Assembly (NCBI GenBank): GCA_902781895.1
Contig: CACZLA010000012.1
Location: 47,961 to 111,960 of the forward strand
From: an uncultured Lachnospiraceae bacterium
GTDB lineage: Bacteria; Bacillota; Clostridia; Lachnospirales; Lachnospiraceae
Direction of reading: 5' to 3'
DNA length: 64,000 bases
Shown here: piece by piece, positions 61,476 through 64,000 of the stretch
Layout of the letters: each line of letters opens with the position of its first letter
Numbering within the stretch: the first letter of the stretch is position 1
Made by a program: the position numbers and the translations under genes
The notes under the pieces: generated by a model
Databases searched by the model: none
What the model saw: the letters and a program-made list of their open reading frames with translations, nothing else
What the model was told of the DNA's origin: nothing

Positions 61476-62213
61476 ATGAGAGTACTCTTAAGGGTTGCAT
61501 ACGACGGAACTGAATATAGCGGATGGCAGATTCAAAGTAATGCCCGTACTATCGAAGGAGTTCTGAAGGATGTACTGAAGGATCTGCTGGGAGAAGATGT
61601 TGAGATAGCAGGTGCCAGCAGGACCGATGCGGGAGTTCACTCTCTTGGAAATATATGTGTGTTTGACACAGAATCCAGAATCCCTGCAGAAAAATTCAGA
61701 GATGCTCTGAATGTCAGACTTCCGGAAGATATTCGTGTGGTTGAATCGAGAGCTGTAGAGGATGGTTTCCATCCGAGGTATGTTAAGACAACCAAAACAT
61801 ACGAGTACCGTATATGGAATGACAGTGTTCTGCTTCCGACAGTAAGACTGTATATGCATCATATATATGGTGAGCTGGACGTTGAAGCGATGAACAGGGC
61901 TGCAGAGTATCTGGTTGGAGAACATGATTTTGCTGCATTTTGTTCTGCGGGAGCGCAGGTTACAAGTACTGTAAGAAGGATTGTGGAGGCGTCGGTTTTC
62001 AGAAGTGAATCGGATCCCAGAGTAGTGGTGATCCGGGTCAGTTCAGAAGGCTTCCTGTATAATATGGTCAGGATAATAGCCGGAACTCTGATTGAGGTTG
62101 GAATGGGACGTAGATCTGTGGATTCGATGAAAGATACCATAGAATCCTGCGACAGGCAGATGGCAGGACCCACTGCTCCGGCAAAAGGCCTGACGCATAT
62201 AAAAAGTGTTTGA
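61476..62213 (+). CDS. truA: tRNA pseudouridine synthase A
   Basis: TruA, 245 residues. The catalytic aspartate is in GASRTDAGVHSLGN near 44-56, and the family sequences YDGTEYSGWQIQ at the start and GFLYNMVRIIAGTLIEVG near 191 are clear. Makes pseudouridine at positions 38-40 of tRNA. It is commonly beside the ecf and rplM genes in Firmicutes. Confidence 0.97.
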   Translation: MRVLLRVAYDGTEYSGWQIQSNARTIEGVLKDVLKDLLGEDVEIAGASRTDAGVHSLGNICVFDTESRIPAEKFRDALNVRLPEDIRVVESRAVEDGFHPRYVKTTKTYEYRIWNDSVLLPTVRLYMHHIYGELDVEAMNRAAEYLVGEHDFAAFCSAGAQVTSTVRRIVEASVFRSESDPRVVVIRVSSEGFLYNMVRIIAGTLIEVGMGRRSVDSMKDTIESCDRQMAGPTAPAKGLTHIKSV

Positions 62214-62238
62214 CAATAGTGGTGGAATGAAGTACAAT
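62210..62238 (+). promoter_or_regulatory. rplM-rpsI promoter
   Basis: TTGACA at 62210-62215 (overlapping the truA stop) and TACAAT at 62233-62238 with a 17-base spacer: a near-perfect sigma-A promoter. Confidence 0.88.
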
Positions 62239-62244
62239 ATGTTT

Positions 62245-62461
62245 CTGTGACTGCCTTAGTCACTTGTTTGTTGTGCATAACAGCATTGCTGTTATAGATA
62301 TATGGAGTCGAAAACGGTGAAGGCCTGTGTCGGGATCGGACATCCGTCGCAGTGTTACCTGAGTAGACTACTCTGTGAAACATAAAAGCTTTGCAGCGGA
62401 CTATGGGAAGCAGACGAGTAGGGTAATCGTGAGATTGCCGGAGAAAAAGGAGGAACAAAAG
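62245..62461 (+). promoter_or_regulatory. candidate L13 leader RNA
   Basis: About 215 bases of transcribed leader. Hairpins GTGAC/GTCAC (62247-62263) and ATAACAGC/GCTGTTAT (62277-62295) come first, followed by a region with GGAGTCGAAAACGGTGAAGG. Firmicutes rplM-rpsI operons often have a conserved L13 leader that mediates feedback; I infer this here from position and structure, without a covariance search. Confidence 0.5.
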
Positions 62462-62896
62462 ATGAAGAGCTATATGGCTACAGCATCAACCATTGAAAGA
62501 AAATGGTACGTAGTTGATGCAGAGGGACAGACACTTGGACGTCTTGCATCAGAAATCGCAAAGGTGTTAAGAGGAAAGAATAAGCCTACTTACACACCAC
62601 ACATGGACACAGGTGATTATGTTATTGTAATCAACGCAGAGAAGATCAAAGTATCAGGTAACAAGCTGAATGATAAGATTTATTATCATCACTCAGGATA
62701 TGTTGGCGGAATCAAGTCAGCAACTCTTAAGGAAAAACTTGAGAAAGATCCTACATTTGTTATCGAGCATGCAGTTAAGGGTATGCTTCCAAAGGGACCT
62801 CTTGGCAGACAGATGTACAAGAAACTTTTTGTATATGCAGGACCGGATCACAAGCATCAGGCACAGAAACCTGAAAGCTTAGAGATCAAGAAGTAA
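62462..62896 (+). CDS. rplM: 50S ribosomal protein L13
   Basis: L13, 144 residues ([51 protein letters not shown]). ATG 62462 follows AGGAGG; the frame is open 29 codons further upstream but that is leader sequence. Confidence 0.97.
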   Translation: MKSYMATASTIERKWYVVDAEGQTLGRLASEIAKVLRGKNKPTYTPHMDTGDYVIVINAEKIKVSGNKLNDKIYYHHSGYVGGIKSATLKEKLEKDPTFVIEHAVKGMLPKGPLGRQMYKKLFVYAGPDHKHQAQKPESLEIKK

Positions 62897-62913
62897 GATA
62901 GGAGGGAACTTAA

Positions 62914-63309
62914 ATGGCTAAATCTACAAGATATTACGGTACAGGAAGAAGAAAGAGTTCCGTTGCACGTGTTTATGTAACACCGGGAAGCGGAAAGATC
63001 ACTATAAATAAAAAAGATATCGAGGAGTACTTCGGACTTGAGACACTTAAGGTTATCGTTAGACAGCCTTTCGGTGTAACAGGTACAGAAGGAAAGTACG
63101 ACGTAACAGTAAACGTATATGGTGGTGGATTCACAGGTCAGGCTGGTGCCATCAGACATGGTATCGCAAGAGCACTTGCAACAGCTGATGATGAGTTCAG
63201 ACCTATCCTCAAGAAGGCAGGATATCTCACAAGAGATCCTCGTATGAAGGAGAGAAAGAAGTACGGTCTCAAAGGCGCAAGACGTGCTCCACAGTTCTCA
63301 AAGAGATAA
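62914..63309 (+). CDS. rpsI: 30S ribosomal protein S9
   Basis: S9, 131 residues ([16 protein letters not shown] at the start; the end [14 protein letters not shown] reaches the P-site tRNA). It is second in the rplM operon with 17 bases between genes. Confidence 0.98.
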   Translation: MAKSTRYYGTGRRKSSVARVYVTPGSGKITINKKDIEEYFGLETLKVIVRQPFGVTGTEGKYDVTVNVYGGGFTGQAGAIRHGIARALATADDEFRPILKKAGYLTRDPRMKERKKYGLKGARRAPQFSKR

Positions 63310-63310
63310 A

Positions 63311-63590
63311 GCATTATTGCGAATACCGAATAAAAAGACAGCACTGCAAGCTTGCTTGCAAAGTGCTGTTTTTTTTAGTCGGGATTCATAAGAATCTAAG
63401 AGAATGGTCACACAACTGCTTGCGAAGCAAGTAGTAGAGCTGCGTAGCAGCGGAGTTGTGTGAACGTTCTCTTAGCATTCGCAATAATGCGTATACAGGT
63501 TTGTGTGAACGTTCTCTTAGCATTCGCAATAATGCGTATACAGGTTTTTGTGAACGTTTTCTTGGAATTCGCAACAATACCAAATATAAT
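63311..63590. repeat. inverted and 45-bp tandem repeats downstream of rpsI
   Basis: Three copies of a 45-base unit (TGTGAACGTTCTCTTAGCAT... ending GTATACAGGTT) start near 63459, 63504 and 63549; the third is diverged. CTAAGAGAATG-TCACACAACT (63397-63418) is inverted to AGTTGTGTGAACGTTCTCTTAG (63454-63475), around TTGC-GAA-GCAA and GCTGCGTAGCAGC. GCATTATTGCGAAT at 63311-63324 is the reverse complement of ATTCGCAATAATGC in units 1 and 2. So the repeats embrace the rpsI terminator. No gene here. Confidence 0.88.
63338..63377 (+). terminator. rplM-rpsI terminator
   Basis: ACAGCACT (63338-63345) pairs with AGTGCTGT (63362-63369), with an inner TGCAAG/CTTGCA stem, followed by eight T residues. Confidence 0.92.
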
Positions 63591-63603
63591 GCAAAAACAC
63601 TTC

Positions 63604-63632
63604 TTTACTTTAACGCGATAAAGTGTTATTAT
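63604..63632 (+). promoter_or_regulatory. promoter of the prolyl isomerase gene
   Basis: TTTACT at 63604-63609 and TATTAT at 63627-63632 with a 17-base spacer. AACACTT/AAGTGTT (63596-63602 and 63620-63626 region) make an inverted repeat over it, a possible operator. Confidence 0.6.
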
Positions 63633-63683
63633 GTTCGAGGCTTAAAAATGAACTTTATTTGATATAAGAAAAGAGGAATTATT

Positions 63684-64000
63684 ATGGAAATGACTATGGA
63701 ATTCATCAGAAAGCTCCCTACCCCACAGGAGATTAAAGAGCAGTATCCCACCGTGGCAGTTCGCCATATCCTGATTAAGGCAGAGGCAGCGGAAGACGGA
63801 ACCTACACCGATGAAGCAAAAGAAGCTGCTAAGACAAAGGCTGAAGAGATTCTGCAGGAGTGGAAGGACGGCGACGCCACCGAAGAGAGCTTTGCTGCAC
63901 TTGCTGAGGAATATTCGGAAGATCCCGGTTCCAACACCAACGGCGGCCTCTATGACAGTGTTATGCAGGGGCAGATGGTGGAAGAGTTTGACGCCTTCTG
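63684..64000 (+). CDS. parvulin-type peptidyl-prolyl isomerase, N-terminal part
   Basis: The gene runs off the window; 105 residues are visible. PTVAVRHILIKAEAAEDG is the start of a rotamase (PpiC/parvulin) domain, and AEEYSEDPGSNTNGGLYD followed by GQMVEEFDAF continues it. No signal peptide, so a cytoplasmic isomerase that would aid folding. AGAGGAATT precedes ATG 63684. Base use is shifted: many GCC, ACC, CCC and GGC codons, unlike the AT-leaning genes around it. Confidence 0.85.
   Translation, partial: MEMTMEFIRKLPTPQEIKEQYPTVAVRHILIKAEAAEDGTYTDEAKEAAKTKAEEILQEWKDGDATEESFAALAEEYSEDPGSNTNGGLYDSVMQGQMVEEFDAF

Noticed and set aside
63386-63583. 65-residue minus-strand open frame with repeated residues
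   Set aside because: Its repeats come only from the 45-bp DNA repeats and it has no ribosome binding site; judged non-coding.
63459-63590. CRISPR-like array downstream of rpsI
   Set aside because: Copies are directly adjacent 45-base units without variable spacers; only three copies and no cas genes.

Overview
The window looks like part of the chromosome of an anaerobic Gram-positive bacterium of the Lachnospiraceae (Clostridia), close to Butyrivibrio or Pseudobutyrivibrio. This is inference from gene content and protein style: a long S10-spc-alpha ribosomal supercluster, zinc-type S14, a high-molecular-weight rubredoxin, a Phe T-box before pheST, secreted proteins with choline-binding-like (CW) repeats, YARHG and WYL proteins, and moderately AT-rich DNA with strong AGGAGG ribosome binding sites. 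No 16S rRNA or tRNA gene was seen.

Layout. 1-3683: tail of a surface polysaccharide operon (GT2 enzymes, DUF2304 protein, flippase). 3745-4416: flavin reductase-rubredoxin fusion. 4570-5998: an HTH protein plus HipA-like kinase pair resembling a toxin-antitoxin module. 6123-6770: unknown membrane protein. 6826-11142: Phe T-box, pheS, pheT, with large foldback elements before pheS and between pheS and pheT. 11191-14698: queA, a membrane glycerophosphodiesterase and a small membrane protein. 14767-18675: three cell-wall proteins (a degenerate amidase, a SleB-type hydrolase with WalR-like boxes upstream, and a CW-repeat/beta-lactamase-fold protein). 18763-26733: a Wadjet/MksBEF-like SMC operon. 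26766-34853: malic enzyme, a cytosolic ParB-like/BMP fusion, a phosphoesterase, citrate synthase, a zinc-ribbon/YARHG membrane protein and an intact amidase. 34907-35833: RNA methyltransferase. 35843-40677: AraC regulator divergent from a 1306-residue GH16 glucanase. 40832-43479: tandem WYL regulators and a small membrane protein. 43813-59331: S10-spc-alpha cluster from rpsJ to rplQ, without map. 59436-62213: ECF transporter ATPase/T component and truA. 62462-63309: rplM-rpsI. The window ends inside a parvulin-type prolyl isomerase.

The most unusual system is at 18763-26733. Genes for JetA-, JetB- and JetC-like proteins (kleisin, winged-helix partner, SMC ATPase) are overlapping or tightly packed, but the expected fourth gene, the JetD/MksG Toprim nuclease, is not there. 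In its place is a protein of the spore-photoproduct-lyase-like radical SAM family that has lost all three cluster-binding cysteines. The operon is preceded by exact-period 120-bp tandem stem-loop repeats in which one base pair covaries between copies (T-A in one, C-G in the next).

A second theme is a set of stem-loop islands, often with GAA triloops, in many intergenic gaps (7113-7271, 8442-8665, 18773-19150, 50578-50640, 51094-51235, 54737-54804, 55505-55575, 63397-63590). Several lie inside the ribosomal operon between co-transcribed genes. They look like a mosaic family of interspersed palindromic repeats.
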